A DNA stretch of 64,000 nt, taken from the NCBI GenBank assembly GCA_002359185.1, contig DEML01000041.1:27429-91428 (forward strand). The letters run 5' to 3'. The translations under genes and the position numbers were made by a program. Below the pieces are notes generated by a model. The model was given only the letters and a program-made list of their open reading frames with translations. It was not told the DNA's origin and ran no database searches. Position 1 is the stretch's first letter. Every line of letters starts with the position of its first letter. This DNA is from Planctomycetaceae bacterium UBA2671. Its GTDB lineage: Bacteria; Planctomycetota; Planctomycetia; Planctomycetales; Planctomycetaceae. Below are positions 54,028 through 64,000 of the stretch, one piece after another.

Positions 54028-54546
54028 CTATCCGTCAAACTGAATCCCTGTGAGGTTCCATGAATAATCGATTTCCAAGATTAAATCATAAGAAAACAAA
54101 TGATTTCCGAAATAACACAACCGAAAAAACTTTTCAAAAAATATGGCGCGATTCAAAACCCATCCTTGATATATTTCTTCTTCATCGCATTCCTCACTGT
54201 CAAATCCGTTTCTTGCAGCCAATTCTTCTACATCAACAAAGTATCTTTCCAGGAAGTCTATCGTCTCAAATTCTTGAATGTTTTGGTAAACTCTTTCTGC
54301 AGTGTTTAATACTCCATCCAGAGTACTCGCTTCAAATCTTGTATTAGCATGTTCGGTTTCCCATACTAAAGAAATACATGTTTTTTCACCGCTGGAGTTT
54401 GATACATCGGCATTATAACTCAATGAATATAATTGATAATCACTGAATTCAAGTTCTGATAATTTCCGAGTTAAAACTCCAAAAGCGGGTGATGATAGCG
54501 TTTCTGGAGTGTTGAGATAAATTTTATTAACAGTCGGATTGTTCAT
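54028..54546 (-). CDS. AT-rich unknown protein, 172 aa
   Basis: I do not recognise this family. The gene is clearly more AT-rich than its neighbours and uses different codons, suggesting horizontal origin. The protein is acidic and rich in Tyr, Phe, Glu and Asn, with a run DSEECDEEEIYQGWVL and hydrophobic-aromatic patches (FFEKFFRLCYFGNHLFSYDL). It has no signal peptide and no membrane helix. The ATG at 54546 fits, with the convergent sigma gene separated by a terminator. Small acidic proteins of this look are sometimes immunity or toxin-antitoxin components, but nothing here shows that. Confidence 0.7.
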   Translation of the reverse strand: MNNPTVNKIYLNTPETLSSPAFGVLTRKLSELEFSDYQLYSLSYNADVSNSSGEKTCISLVWETEHANTRFEASTLDGVLNTAERVYQNIQEFETIDFLERYFVDVEELAARNGFDSEECDEEEIYQGWVLNRAIFFEKFFRLCYFGNHLFSYDLILEIDYSWNLTGIQFDG

Positions 54547-54705
54547 TGTTTTTTACATCCAACTTGGACTCGATGTTAAGGTGGGGCGGTTTCAGTATTG
54601 AAGTGGAGTATTCTTACATTTCGCGAAAGAAACGTCCATATGTGTATCAAGTCATGAAAACAGAGTCACTTGCGCCTCGTGCTTGTAAATCGAGCAAATG
54701 CGAAC

Positions 54706-55374
54706 TTACTGCGTCCGTCGATAGTGCTTCTCCAGAGTATGAATATTCGGCAAACAGCGTTTCACCCAGGCCAGACGGATTTCGTCTTTCTCTTCCTCAG
54801 CCAGATGCCAGTCCAGATCGGAATTATGCAGACGGTGCACCAGTTCGTTCAGGCATAGAGCAACAGATACTGACACATTAAAGCTTTCGGTAAAGCCAAA
54901 CATGGGAATTGTTACGCATTCATCAGCTGCGTTCATTGCCTCCTCTGATAAACCAGTTTTCTCCCGCCCAAACATAATGGCGACCGGTTCGGTCAGATCG
55001 AGTTCAAATAGCGAAGTGGCCGTCGGCTCTGGAGAAGTTGCAATCAGGCGATAATTCCGCTCCTTCAGAGACTGCAAGCAGTCTTTTGTGCAGGTTTCGG
55101 GATTCTGCCAGAGTTTCGTCGTGACCCATTTTTGAGCGCCGCGTGTAATGTCCCGATTGATTTTGTGGACATGATCGCGATCTATCCGCTGCATTTCCTG
55201 AATACCGAAGCAGTCGCAGCTGCGAAGAACGGCACTGGCATTGTGCGGCTTGAAGAAATTTTCCAAGACAACCGTAATGTGTTTCGTACGAAAATTCAGG
55301 ACTTCTTCAAAACGTTCGAGCCGTTCCGGAGTGAGAAATTGCTGTAGATAGTGCAGCAGATTCTTATCGGTCAT
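54706..55374 (-). CDS. trmH: TrmH/SpoU-type tRNA (guanosine-2'-O-)-methyltransferase
   Basis: This enzyme methylates a ribose 2'-OH of RNA with S-adenosylmethionine, in this group probably Gm18 of tRNA. The 222-aa SPOUT protein has motif 1 in ITVVLENFFKPHNASAVLRS, motif 2 in VAIMFGREKTGLSEEAMNAA and motif 3 in IPMFGFTESFNVSVSVALCL with the knot-forming asparagine. The ATG at 55374 has AGGA upstream. A C-terminal extension (LDWHLAEEEKDEIRLAWVKR) is as in TrmH. The gene lies 222 bp from the tRNA-His gene, on the other strand. Confidence 0.9.
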   Translation of the reverse strand: MTDKNLLHYLQQFLTPERLERFEEVLNFRTKHITVVLENFFKPHNASAVLRSCDCFGIQEMQRIDRDHVHKINRDITRGAQKWVTTKLWQNPETCTKDCLQSLKERNYRLIATSPEPTATSLFELDLTEPVAIMFGREKTGLSEEAMNAADECVTIPMFGFTESFNVSVSVALCLNELVHRLHNSDLDWHLAEEEKDEIRLAWVKRCLPNIHTLEKHYRRTQ

Positions 55375-55593
55375 CGGTTATTCCTACCTCGATATTTTCC
55401 TCAGACACATCATTTCCTCCAGCACAATCGGTGAACATTCCCTGAAAATGCGTGTCCTATGGATTGTGCGATCAAACCACGAAAAACAGGGAGTCGCATT
55501 CGATTCCATCACTTGAAACCGAGAAGTTTCTCGGGTAATGTATCGCTTGTCCGCCACCAGTGCGAACTGGACTGACTGGCAGACAAAAACAAG

Positions 55594-55670
<77 letters not shown>

Positions 55671-55715
55671 CTTTTTTTATGCGCGGATTTATTCTATGTG
55701 AAGTGATCATGCGAA

Positions 55716-55786
55716 GTGCCACGGCTCTGTGAGCCGTGTACCAGGACGTGTCTGGAAAGAAAGCACGGCTCACAGAGCCGTGGCAC
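55716..55786. repeat. Inverted repeat (GTGCCACGGCTCTGTGAGCC)
   Basis: GTGCCACGGCTCTGTGAGCCGTG and CACGGCTCACAGAGCCGTGGCAC are near-perfect inverted copies separated by about 24 bp, each itself a small palindrome. They lie between the tRNA gene and the end of trpB. It has the same pair-of-palindromes form as 44883-45021 and the GTAGGGTCCGC pairs. Confidence 0.85.
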
Positions 55787-55794
55787 CAGACGAT

Positions 55795-57027
55795 TTAAAT
55801 CTCCTGCCCCAGTAGGCGTGCGACTTCATTGACATCTTTATCGCCGCGGCCCGAGAGGCAGATGACCATCACTTCATCAGGACTTCGCTGGCCGGCGGTT
55901 TTCAGGGCGTAAGCCAGAGCATGTGAAGTTTCGACAGCTGGCAGAATGCCTTCGAGCATGGCTGTTTTCTGAAACGCATCGAGAGCTTCGTCGTCTCTGA
56001 TCGATGTGTAATCAACGCGACCGGTATCTTTCCAATAGCTGTGTTCGGGACCGACACCGGGGTAGTCGAGACCGGCTGAAATTGAGTGGACATCGAGTGT
56101 CTGACCGTCGTCATCCTGCATGACGTAGCTGTAGGAGCCGTGAAGGATGCCGGGCTGGCCGTAGGTTAGCGGGCTGGCATGTTTGCCTGGTTCTGGGCCT
56201 AATCCACCCGCTTCAATGCCCGTTAAGCTGACGGTTTCATCTTCAATAAAGGGATAAAACATCCCGGCTGCATTAGAGCCTCCGCCCACGCAGGCGATGA
56301 CTTCATCGGGGAGTTTGCCTGTCATTTCAAGACATTGAGCCCGAGATTCATTTCCAATGACAGCTTGAAAATCGCGGACAATTTTTGGGAACGGATGCGG
56401 TCCCACGACAGAGCCAAGAATGTAGTGTGTATCGGATACACTTCCCATCCAGTCGCGCATTGCTTCATTGACGGCATCCCGCAATGTTCGCGAACCCGAG
56501 GTGACGGCTCGAACTTCCGCACCCATCGCTTTCATTTTGAAAACATTCAGCTTCTGCCGACGAATATCTTCTTCTCCCATATAAACTACGCAAGGGAGTC
56601 CGAACCGGGCGCAAGCGGTAGCCGAGGCGACACCGTGTTGACCGGCTCCGGTTTCTGCAATCACGCGGGGTTTTCCCATACGTTTCGTTAAGAGAGCCTG
56701 CCCCATCGTGTTATTGATTTTATGGGCGCCAGTGTGATTGAGATCCTCCCGTTTCAGATAGATTTTCGCCCCACCGCAATGTTCGGTCAGTCGTTCTGCG
56801 AAATAAAGGGGATTCGGGCGACCGACATAGGTTTTGAGAAGCATATCCAGTTCGGCCTGGAATTCCGGATCTTTTCGGGCCGATTCGTAGGCAGCATCGA
56901 GTTCATCGAGAGCATACATCAGGGTTTCGGGAACAAATCGACGCCCGTAAGGTCCAAAACGACCAAGTTCATCGGGAACCTGCTTGCTGGCGCGCCCAAG
57001 TGGGGCTGATTTCGTAGCTTCTGTCAT
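55795..57027 (-). CDS. trpB: Tryptophan synthase beta chain
   Basis: TrpB makes tryptophan from indole and serine with PLP, taking indole from the alpha chain through an internal channel. The 410-aa product starts GRFGPYGRRFVPETLMYALD as in the standard TrpB1. The PLP lysine is K103 in NHTGAHKINNT, the phosphate loop is GGGSNAAGMF, and the EDIRRQKLNVFKMKAMGAEV block and GLDYPGVGPEHSYWKDTGR are conserved. AGGA precedes the ATG at 57027. trpA is not adjacent, unlike the usual trpBA order, so the operon is split in this genome. Confidence 0.97.
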   Translation of the reverse strand: MTEATKSAPLGRASKQVPDELGRFGPYGRRFVPETLMYALDELDAAYESARKDPEFQAELDMLLKTYVGRPNPLYFAERLTEHCGGAKIYLKREDLNHTGAHKINNTMGQALLTKRMGKPRVIAETGAGQHGVASATACARFGLPCVVYMGEEDIRRQKLNVFKMKAMGAEVRAVTSGSRTLRDAVNEAMRDWMGSVSDTHYILGSVVGPHPFPKIVRDFQAVIGNESRAQCLEMTGKLPDEVIACVGGGSNAAGMFYPFIEDETVSLTGIEAGGLGPEPGKHASPLTYGQPGILHGSYSYVMQDDDGQTLDVHSISAGLDYPGVGPEHSYWKDTGRVDYTSIRDDEALDAFQKTAMLEGILPAVETSHALAYALKTAGQRSPDEVMVICLSGRGDKDVNEVARLLGQEI

Positions 57028-57556
57028 ATTGAGATCCTGAATTTATTGATAAACGTAGGTGGCGGGGGCGCTCCACTTCGTGGAAGCCCCCTTAGTTGCG
57101 GGCGATTCATGTTCGGGGGCTTCTCTTCGAGAGCGCCCCCGCCACCCTGGGAATTTTGTTTCAATTAGCCGAGGTCAGTCTGTGCCTGACGATTTAGGCT
57201 TGATTCTTTGCGAATTATAGTGGTTCAAACTTGAATAATAGGATAGCCCCGAAAGATTCTTTCGGGGCGGCGTAACCGCTAGAAGTCTATGGGAAACATT
57301 ATTCATCAAACTGAAGGCCTCTTGTGGACTTCGTCCACCCAGATAGCGGAGCTATCTGGGCTATCCATCCCCTCAGGGGAATCTCAAATATATCTCCTGA
57401 TGAGACGTCAACTGTCGTCAGGCACAGCCTGACCTACGGCTTTTTCTATGATATCTCATCTGGTTTGCATTAACAGATTCAAATCGGAAATCCTCGCCTA
57501 TCGTAGACGACAATTCAGCGGCGAGGAATGTTCGGGGTTGTTATCATAGCATCAGT
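57028..57556. repeat. Repeat-rich intergenic region with multiple palindromes
   Basis: No gene is visible. Elements in order: an inverted repeat (57058-57147; GGTGGCGGGGGCGCTC facing GAGCGCCCCCGCCACC), a copy of which is cut by the window start at 1-22; a degenerate GTCAGGC palindrome (57173-57190); three short hairpins (GCCCCGAAAG...CTTTCGGGGC at 57246-57268, GTGGACTTCGTCCAC at 57324-57338, CCCAGATAGC...GCTATCTGGG at 57338-57360); a CCCCTCAGGGG hairpin at 57370-57380; and another GTCAGGC copy (57417-57433). Confidence 0.8.
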
Positions 57557-59542
<1,986 letters not shown>

Positions 59543-59602
59543 AAGAGTCGACTCGCAGCCAAACTCACACCCAATATTTCCGGCAGGACTCGCGCGAGTT
59601 TA

Positions 59603-60007
59603 TTACCTAAAGGCTAAAACAGGAAGAAGAGCTGTGTTTGTGTGCTTCGTATGTTGCTTGGAATGGTCTTCCTGATATTCGGCATAATGATCGCGACAGC
59701 GTTTGCAATGATCCAGATGCATTTCAATACGATCGACTATTTCAGGTTTAAGCTGATGAGCAAAATAGTCTTTGGAATAGTCAGCAACTTCAGCACAGGC
59801 TAAACCATCTGGATGGTTTGTTGGAAGTTGTGTCATGACCAAGCCCAGCCCGACTCCTATAATCAGCATCGCTGCCGTAATTGAGGAGTACATGATGCGA
59901 CGACGGGAATTCACAGACTCACGTTTTTGACGCAGCCTGTGCGACAAACTCGCGATTTCTCCTCCGCGACAATCAGTCCAGTTATCATGTTTTTCGGGAT
60001 TTGTCAT
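59603..60007 (-). CDS. Small membrane protein with C-terminal zinc-finger motif
   Basis: This 134-aa protein has one hydrophobic helix (IMYSSITAAMLIIGVGLGLV, about 39-58) and a possible zf-HC2-like motif near the C-terminus (MHLDHCKRCRDHYAEYQ, with the H-x3-C-x2-C pattern). Anti-sigma factors of the ZAS class have a zinc finger before the helix; here it follows it. The tail is His-rich (HSKQHTKHTN). It could be a redox- or metal-sensing envelope protein. It lies 112 bp downstream of the Crp/Fnr gene on the same strand, so it may be a partner, but there is no extracytoplasmic-function sigma gene nearby. Function unknown. Confidence 0.72.
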   Translation of the reverse strand: MTNPEKHDNWTDCRGGEIASLSHRLRQKRESVNSRRRIMYSSITAAMLIIGVGLGLVMTQLPTNHPDGLACAEVADYSKDYFAHQLKPEIVDRIEMHLDHCKRCRDHYAEYQEDHSKQHTKHTNTALLPVLAFR

Positions 60008-60119
60008 TTACATTACTCCTCTTTCGAACGCCTGTTATCTCTATATTGTCATTCGAGAGGCTGAGACTTTGTGAAGTGTCTTACAATATAGGAAAAATAA
60101 CTAAAGAAGTTTTCATTTG

Positions 60120-60833
60120 TCAGGCCGAAAAGCCTATCTCAGGAGGTTTCGCGTTAATCGCCGCGGCTAACGCTTTGATGTTCTTGAGAATCACCTGTCG
60201 TCTGCGAATGGCGACCAGTTTTTCAAATTGTAGTTCACCCAGCACGACAGTGACCGTTTCGCGGGTGCTGCCAATCAGATTTGCCATTTCCTGATGGGAG
60301 AGGCGAATTCGTAATGCGATGCCTTCCGGATGCTTCACCGCATAACGCTCTGCCAGTTCGAGTAGCAGGTGAATTAAGCGATCTCGATTCGGCTGAAACA
60401 TCAGCGATTTGAGGCGTCGTTCGAATTTCTGCCGACGCAATCCGATCAGTTTTGTCAGTCCCAGTGTGACCTCAGTCTGCTCGGCCATTAGTTCCCGAAT
60501 CGCATCAGCTCGAATGGACACAATTTGCGATTTCTCCATCGTTTCCGCGAATTCTTCCCGCTCACTCTGACCGATGACTGTCAGTTCGCCAAACAGTTCG
60601 CCCGGATCGATAAACGCCAGCAGCGCCTCTTTGCCTTCGGGAGTGATGTGATAAATCCTCACACGACCGCTGACCACAAGTAAAACAGAATCGGTGGCAT
60701 CATCGGGCAGATAAACGAGGGATTTCCGATCAAATGTCTTGATTTTGCTTTGCAATTCCAGCTTGCGGATTTGCTCGTCGTTGAGTTGCTCAAACAACTC
60801 ACAACGTTTGAAATACCAGAATTGATCGTCCAT
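60120..60833 (-). CDS. Crp/Fnr family transcriptional regulator
   Basis: This 237-aa regulator has an N-terminal cyclic-nucleotide-binding-like beta-barrel (about 10-125; VLLVVSGRVRIYHITPEGKE, LLAFIDPGELFGELTVIGQS), the dimer helix and a C-terminal winged HTH (about 160-225; RLSHQEMANLIGSTRETVTV). It lacks the cysteine set that holds the Fe-S cluster in FNR; only one Cys is present (C11), so it probably senses something else. The barrel phosphate-binding block is not well conserved, so cAMP binding is doubtful. The downstream gene codes for a zinc-finger membrane protein. The target is not known. Confidence 0.92.
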   Translation of the reverse strand: MDDQFWYFKRCELFEQLNDEQIRKLELQSKIKTFDRKSLVYLPDDATDSVLLVVSGRVRIYHITPEGKEALLAFIDPGELFGELTVIGQSEREEFAETMEKSQIVSIRADAIRELMAEQTEVTLGLTKLIGLRRQKFERRLKSLMFQPNRDRLIHLLLELAERYAVKHPEGIALRIRLSHQEMANLIGSTRETVTVVLGELQFEKLVAIRRRQVILKNIKALAAAINAKPPEIGFSA

Positions 60834-61010
60834 GCAGGATGTCTTGATGTGGATGGCGTAGGGGCGTTTTATTTTCTGCGAAAACTCTGTTGAAACTGTA
60901 GCAGATCACTGTCTGATCACCAAATCGCTGTCTGAATACGCTTATGAGATTCCGTACGACAGTTTATCGATTGAGCCCGTCCGATTAGACCTTTCCTTCT
61001 ACCCAGAGCC

Positions 61011-61078
61011 GTAGGTCAGGCTGTGCCTGACAAAAATAGACGCCGACACTTAATAACGACAGGCACAGCCTGACCTAC
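61011..61078. repeat. Pair of GTCAGGC palindromes facing each other
   Basis: GTAGGTCAGGCTGTGCCTGAC (61011-61031) and GACAGGCACAGCCTGACCTAC (61058-61078) are inverted copies of one another. Each is the GTCAGGC palindrome. This is the only place where two copies stand head to head, the arrangement seen for the other pair-type repeats. It lies between the Crp/Fnr and ispG genes. Confidence 0.88.
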
Positions 61079-61092
61079 AGACTTTGATTAAA

Positions 61093-62238
61093 TTATGTCA
61101 ACTGCTGCGACTCGATCAGTTTGTCCAGTTCATGCTTCAACTTCGACAGGATTTCATTGTAAGGATAAGCTCCCAGTTCTTCGGTTCCCTTTTTCAAATT
61201 CACGAAGTTGGGGGCACACCATAATCCGAGATCCGCATCGTCGGTTTCGCCGGGACCATTCACACGGCAACCCATCACTGCAATTGTGATGTCGTGTTCT
61301 TTGGCATAAGCAGACATCTCTTTCACCTGAGCAGCCAGATCGACAAAGGCTTCGTTTTCGACGCGGGAACAACTTGGGCAACTGATGATGTTCAAGCCGT
61401 TCGTATTGAAATCGACAACGCTGCGGACTCGTCCATTGGCGATATCATCGAGAATTCCTCGTCCTGCTTCGATTTCCTCGAACTTGCGATTGTTGGGAAC
61501 GGTTAACGAAACGCGAATGGTATCGCCGATGCCGGTGCCGATCAGTTGTTCGAAGGCAATGCGGGTTTTGATGACTCCATCTGGGGGCATTCCGGCTTCT
61601 GTGACTCCCAAATGCAGCGGAATATCTGGACGTTTCTCCGCAAATCGTTTGTTGACTTCCACCACTTTGCGAGGATCGGAATCCTTGAGCGAAACGCAAA
61701 ACCGTGTGAAATCGAGACTCTCCAGAAACTCGCAATGATCGAACGCCGATTCGAGCATCGGAGAAATCGAATCTTCAGGATCGTATTTTTCCTTCTTGGC
61801 AGGGTCGACTGAGCCACAGTTGACGCCGACGCGAATCGCACAATCGTGTTCACGGGCGATATTGACGATGAACTTCACCTTATCTTGCCAGGGCTTTTCG
61901 CGTTCATGGTGATACAGGTGCCCCGGGTTATAGCGTAATTTCTGGACATTCGGGGCGACCAGTTCAGCCAGTCGATAATTTTCCTGGAGATCGACCGAAA
62001 GATTTGCCGTCACCTGCTTCGCAATTTCATTGAGAGCCTCGGCATCTTTTTTACTGTCGACGGCGACCCGCACAATATCCGCCCCGGCTGCTGTCAATTG
62101 TTGAATCTGACTGACTGTTGCATCGATATTGGGTGTTTTGGTAGCGGTCATGCTTTGAACGGCAATCGGGTGTCCAGCACCGATAGATACCGAGCCAATG
62201 CGAACTGCTCGTGTCGGATTTCTCTGAATTTCGACCAT
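61093..62238 (-). CDS. ispG: 4-hydroxy-3-methylbut-2-enyl diphosphate synthase (flavodoxin type)
   Basis: IspG (GcpE) reduces MEcPP to HMBPP in the MEP isoprenoid pathway with a [4Fe-4S] cluster and two electrons from a flavodoxin or ferredoxin. The 381-aa product has the TIM-barrel start PIAVQSMTATKTPNIDATVS and the cluster region NIISCPSCSRVENEAF plus MGCRVNGPGETDDADLG, with three conserved cysteines. It is the short bacterial form without the plant-type insert. The ATG at 62238 follows the usual start. ispD is at 22138-22881; no other MEP gene is nearby, so the pathway is scattered. Confidence 0.97.
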   Translation of the reverse strand: MVEIQRNPTRAVRIGSVSIGAGHPIAVQSMTATKTPNIDATVSQIQQLTAAGADIVRVAVDSKKDAEALNEIAKQVTANLSVDLQENYRLAELVAPNVQKLRYNPGHLYHHEREKPWQDKVKFIVNIAREHDCAIRVGVNCGSVDPAKKEKYDPEDSISPMLESAFDHCEFLESLDFTRFCVSLKDSDPRKVVEVNKRFAEKRPDIPLHLGVTEAGMPPDGVIKTRIAFEQLIGTGIGDTIRVSLTVPNNRKFEEIEAGRGILDDIANGRVRSVVDFNTNGLNIISCPSCSRVENEAFVDLAAQVKEMSAYAKEHDITIAVMGCRVNGPGETDDADLGLWCAPNFVNLKKGTEELGAYPYNEILSKLKHELDKLIESQQLT

Positions 62239-62492
62239 TATTTAAATACTCTAAAAAATCTGAATGAGCCAAAACGGCGTAACTGAACTCATAGAAAACG
62301 TGGAAAATGAAGCGGGATTCATGAGGATAAAAGGCTTCCAAGTAATTTTCACTGATCCAGACGACTTTGCAAAGTGCAGGAGCAGGAAGAATATCAGGAA
62401 AAGCGGAAATTTAACGACCTGTCTTCCTGAATATCTACGAACTTTCCAGAAAGAGATAACGAATCAGGAATGTATCAGCATTCGTTCAATGA

Positions 62493-63791
62493 CTATTCCC
62501 GACTGAGATTTGCCCGGTTTCTTGAAATCAACCAGTAGATCAGCAAACCGACTAAAATCGTCATGAATCCCGCGGCACTTTCCCGGGGATTTCGAGATGC
62601 ACCTAAAAACGAAATGATCAGTGTTGCAATTGTGAAGAGGCCAGCTGCCATTTTCTGCCAGAGGACGGTCTGACTTACCTGTCTGTTCAAAAGAACGCTA
62701 CCCACTGTAATGGCAGAGCAAAGTGATAACGTAAAACTCAGGTAGGTCAGCAGTTCACGGAGTGTCGTGACCTGAATAAACAGGATTGATGCAATCGCCT
62801 GCAGGCAGATGGCAATTCGAGGAGTTTCTCCCTGGAAACAGAACCAATTGGGCAGGTTGCCATCTTCGGCCATCCGTGCCAGCACACGTGGGCCGATCAT
62901 CATTGAAACTGAGACGGACGTATAAAGTGAAATGACAATAACCAACCCCATCAGCCAGGCAAATCCATTACCAGCAATGTCTCCAGCGACAATTGTGGCA
63001 ATTTGCTCCTGACCGGCGACCTGATCATATGGAGCGGCATACACAAAAACCGCATTGATGCAAACATACAAGCCGACCACCAGCAACGTTCCAATAAGCA
63101 ATGCGCGGGGAACAGTCTGATCGGTCTCTTTGATTTCTCCGGCACAATATATAGCCGCATTAAAGCCACAGTAACTGAATGAGATCCACATCAGACTGGT
63201 GGCAAAAGTGGAGAGGGTTACCGAAGACGCATCGAAAGGGGATTTTGTCGTCCAGCTTTCCCATTGATCCGGAAATTGTGTGAACGACACAGCGATAAAG
63301 ATCAGTAGTAACATCAACTTGAACAGGACGATTCCATTTTGCAATTGAGAACCTATTCGCACACGGAACAGATGCTGCAGAGCAGCCAGAATAACAACAG
63401 TTGTTGCAATCAGCCCTGAAGGAATTTTATGGGAGGAATTGAGCAAGTCGATAAGACTGGCTTCCAGAGTGATCGCAGCAAACGCGATCGCTCCTGTGAA
63501 CCCGGCTACAATCGAAATGATGCCCGCGAGAAATCCCACTGCAGGATGAACGGTTTTTGAAAGATAAAGATATTCCCCGCCCGATTCCTGAAATTGACGC
63601 GTCAATGCTCCATAACCAATTGCACCACAGAGCGCAATGACCCCGGCAATTCCCCAGGCCAGCAGTACTAGTGCAGGGCTTTTCAAATCGGCCAGGGCGA
63701 ATCCCGAAGTGGTGTATAGCCCAGCTCCGACCATGCTCGAAACGACGATTCCAATCGCAGAGGCCTGCCCCAGTGTTTTTCGATCCGTCAT
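62493..63791 (-). CDS. APC-family amino acid/polyamine permease
   Basis: This 432-aa integral membrane protein has about 12 helices. It begins with the substrate-site helix of APC carriers, IGIVVSSMVGAGLYTTSGFAL (a GxG-type unwound helix), followed by YGALTRQFQESGGEYLYLSK. Helix 6 contains SLMWISFSYCGFNAAIYCAG, matching the FxGF/Y-type binding region. These proteins import or exchange amino acids; the substrate is not predictable. It is monocistronic, with a 254-bp gap to ispG that contains no gene. The start at 63791 is an ATG at a suitable place. Confidence 0.92.
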   Translation of the reverse strand: MTDRKTLGQASAIGIVVSSMVGAGLYTTSGFALADLKSPALVLLAWGIAGVIALCGAIGYGALTRQFQESGGEYLYLSKTVHPAVGFLAGIISIVAGFTGAIAFAAITLEASLIDLLNSSHKIPSGLIATTVVILAALQHLFRVRIGSQLQNGIVLFKLMLLLIFIAVSFTQFPDQWESWTTKSPFDASSVTLSTFATSLMWISFSYCGFNAAIYCAGEIKETDQTVPRALLIGTLLVVGLYVCINAVFVYAAPYDQVAGQEQIATIVAGDIAGNGFAWLMGLVIVISLYTSVSVSMMIGPRVLARMAEDGNLPNWFCFQGETPRIAICLQAIASILFIQVTTLRELLTYLSFTLSLCSAITVGSVLLNRQVSQTVLWQKMAAGLFTIATLIISFLGASRNPRESAAGFMTILVGLLIYWLISRNRANLSRE

Positions 63792-63941
63792 GAAGGTGTC
63801 AACGATCTGAATTTTGTTGCGATTTTCTCTTCTGTCAGCCTTATTGACATTAACTAAAAATCACGTAGCTTGAATGTAGAAATTGATACAACAAGTATAA
63901 CGACTTCCACTGAAAACATTCTCCACCGGGAAAGCAAAACA

Positions 63942-64000
63942 ATGACGATAATCGATCTCCTCTTATTACTTCTGGTCGCTGGTATTTGTGGAAGCCTGGG
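63942..64000 (+). CDS. Start of a small membrane protein (GlsB/YeaQ-like), truncated by window end
   Basis: An ATG at 63942 opens a frame of 19 codons, MTIIDLLLLLLVAGICGSLG, that runs off the window. The hydrophobic start, with a GICGSLG turn, resembles the first helix of GlsB/YeaQ/YmgE-type small stress membrane proteins, usually about 80-100 aa. Too little is present to be certain. It is divergent from the APC permease gene. Confidence 0.5.
   Translation, partial: MTIIDLLLLLLVAGICGSL

Overview
The window comes from a planctomycete, most likely family Planctomycetaceae or a close relative. The evidence is the protein repertoire: a PSCyt1/DUF1549/DUF1553 protein with two heme-type CxxCH motifs, a DUF1559 pseudopilin-like protein ending in the H-X9-DG motif, a DUF1080 (3-keto-disaccharide hydrolase) protein, a TIGR02996-type N-terminus and an unusually long sigma-70-family factor. 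Lipid A-type genes (Kdo transferase), MEP-pathway genes (ispD, ispG) and preQ0 reductase (queF) point to a Gram-negative-type bacterium with a chromosomal core. Base composition looks near 50% GC by eye; I did not compute it. I cannot name the genus.

Layout. 0-7 kb: a planctomycete cytochrome/DUF1553 protein, a REP-associated tyrosine transposase (RAYT) bracketed by its palindromic repeats, then a sodium/sugar symporter and aldose 1-epimerase pair. 7-13 kb: universal stress protein, a sigma-54 response regulator, two unknown proteins, and an isolated nucleoside-deoxyribosyltransferase/TIR-like gene. 13-24.6 kb, mainly minus strand: HAD phosphatase, an approximately 770-bp nested inverted repeat, an MMPL/RND transporter, glpK, gatB, an unknown gene, a FabZ-like dehydratase, ispD and a degenerate HD-GYP protein. 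24.8-30.8 kb: serine acetyltransferase, a lipoprotein and a DUF1559 protein, UbiA-type prenyltransferase, TPR and LRR proteins, DUF1080. 31-42 kb: sulfotransferase, a TIGR02996 plus biotin-carboxyl-carrier-like fusion, a secreted esterase, a secreted unknown, cardiolipin synthase, Maf, RfbC, an HtrA-like protease and a SirB1/TPR protein. 42-48 kb: zwf, a membrane protein, metK, waaA, queF. 48-54 kb: a giant DUF11 surface protein and the long sigma factor. 54-64 kb: an AT-rich unknown, a TrmH-type methyltransferase, tRNA-His, trpB, a DinG-type helicase, a small zinc-finger membrane protein, a Crp/Fnr regulator, ispG, an APC permease and the start of a small membrane protein.

Most genes are single transcription units or short runs. 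The clearest functional pair is the symporter plus mutarotase. There is no CRISPR array, prophage or complete insertion sequence other than the RAYT. The most distinctive feature at a larger scale is the intergenic space, which holds many different families of palindromic repeats, several present in two to seven copies. The best candidates for undescribed biology are the TIGR02996-BCCP fusion (32235-32747), the sigma factor with added DNA-binding-like N-terminal modules (52100-53764), the RAYT/REP system (3389-4219 plus orphan copies), the nested inverted repeat (13893-14665) and the isolated TIR/deoxyribosyltransferase-like gene (12173-13033).
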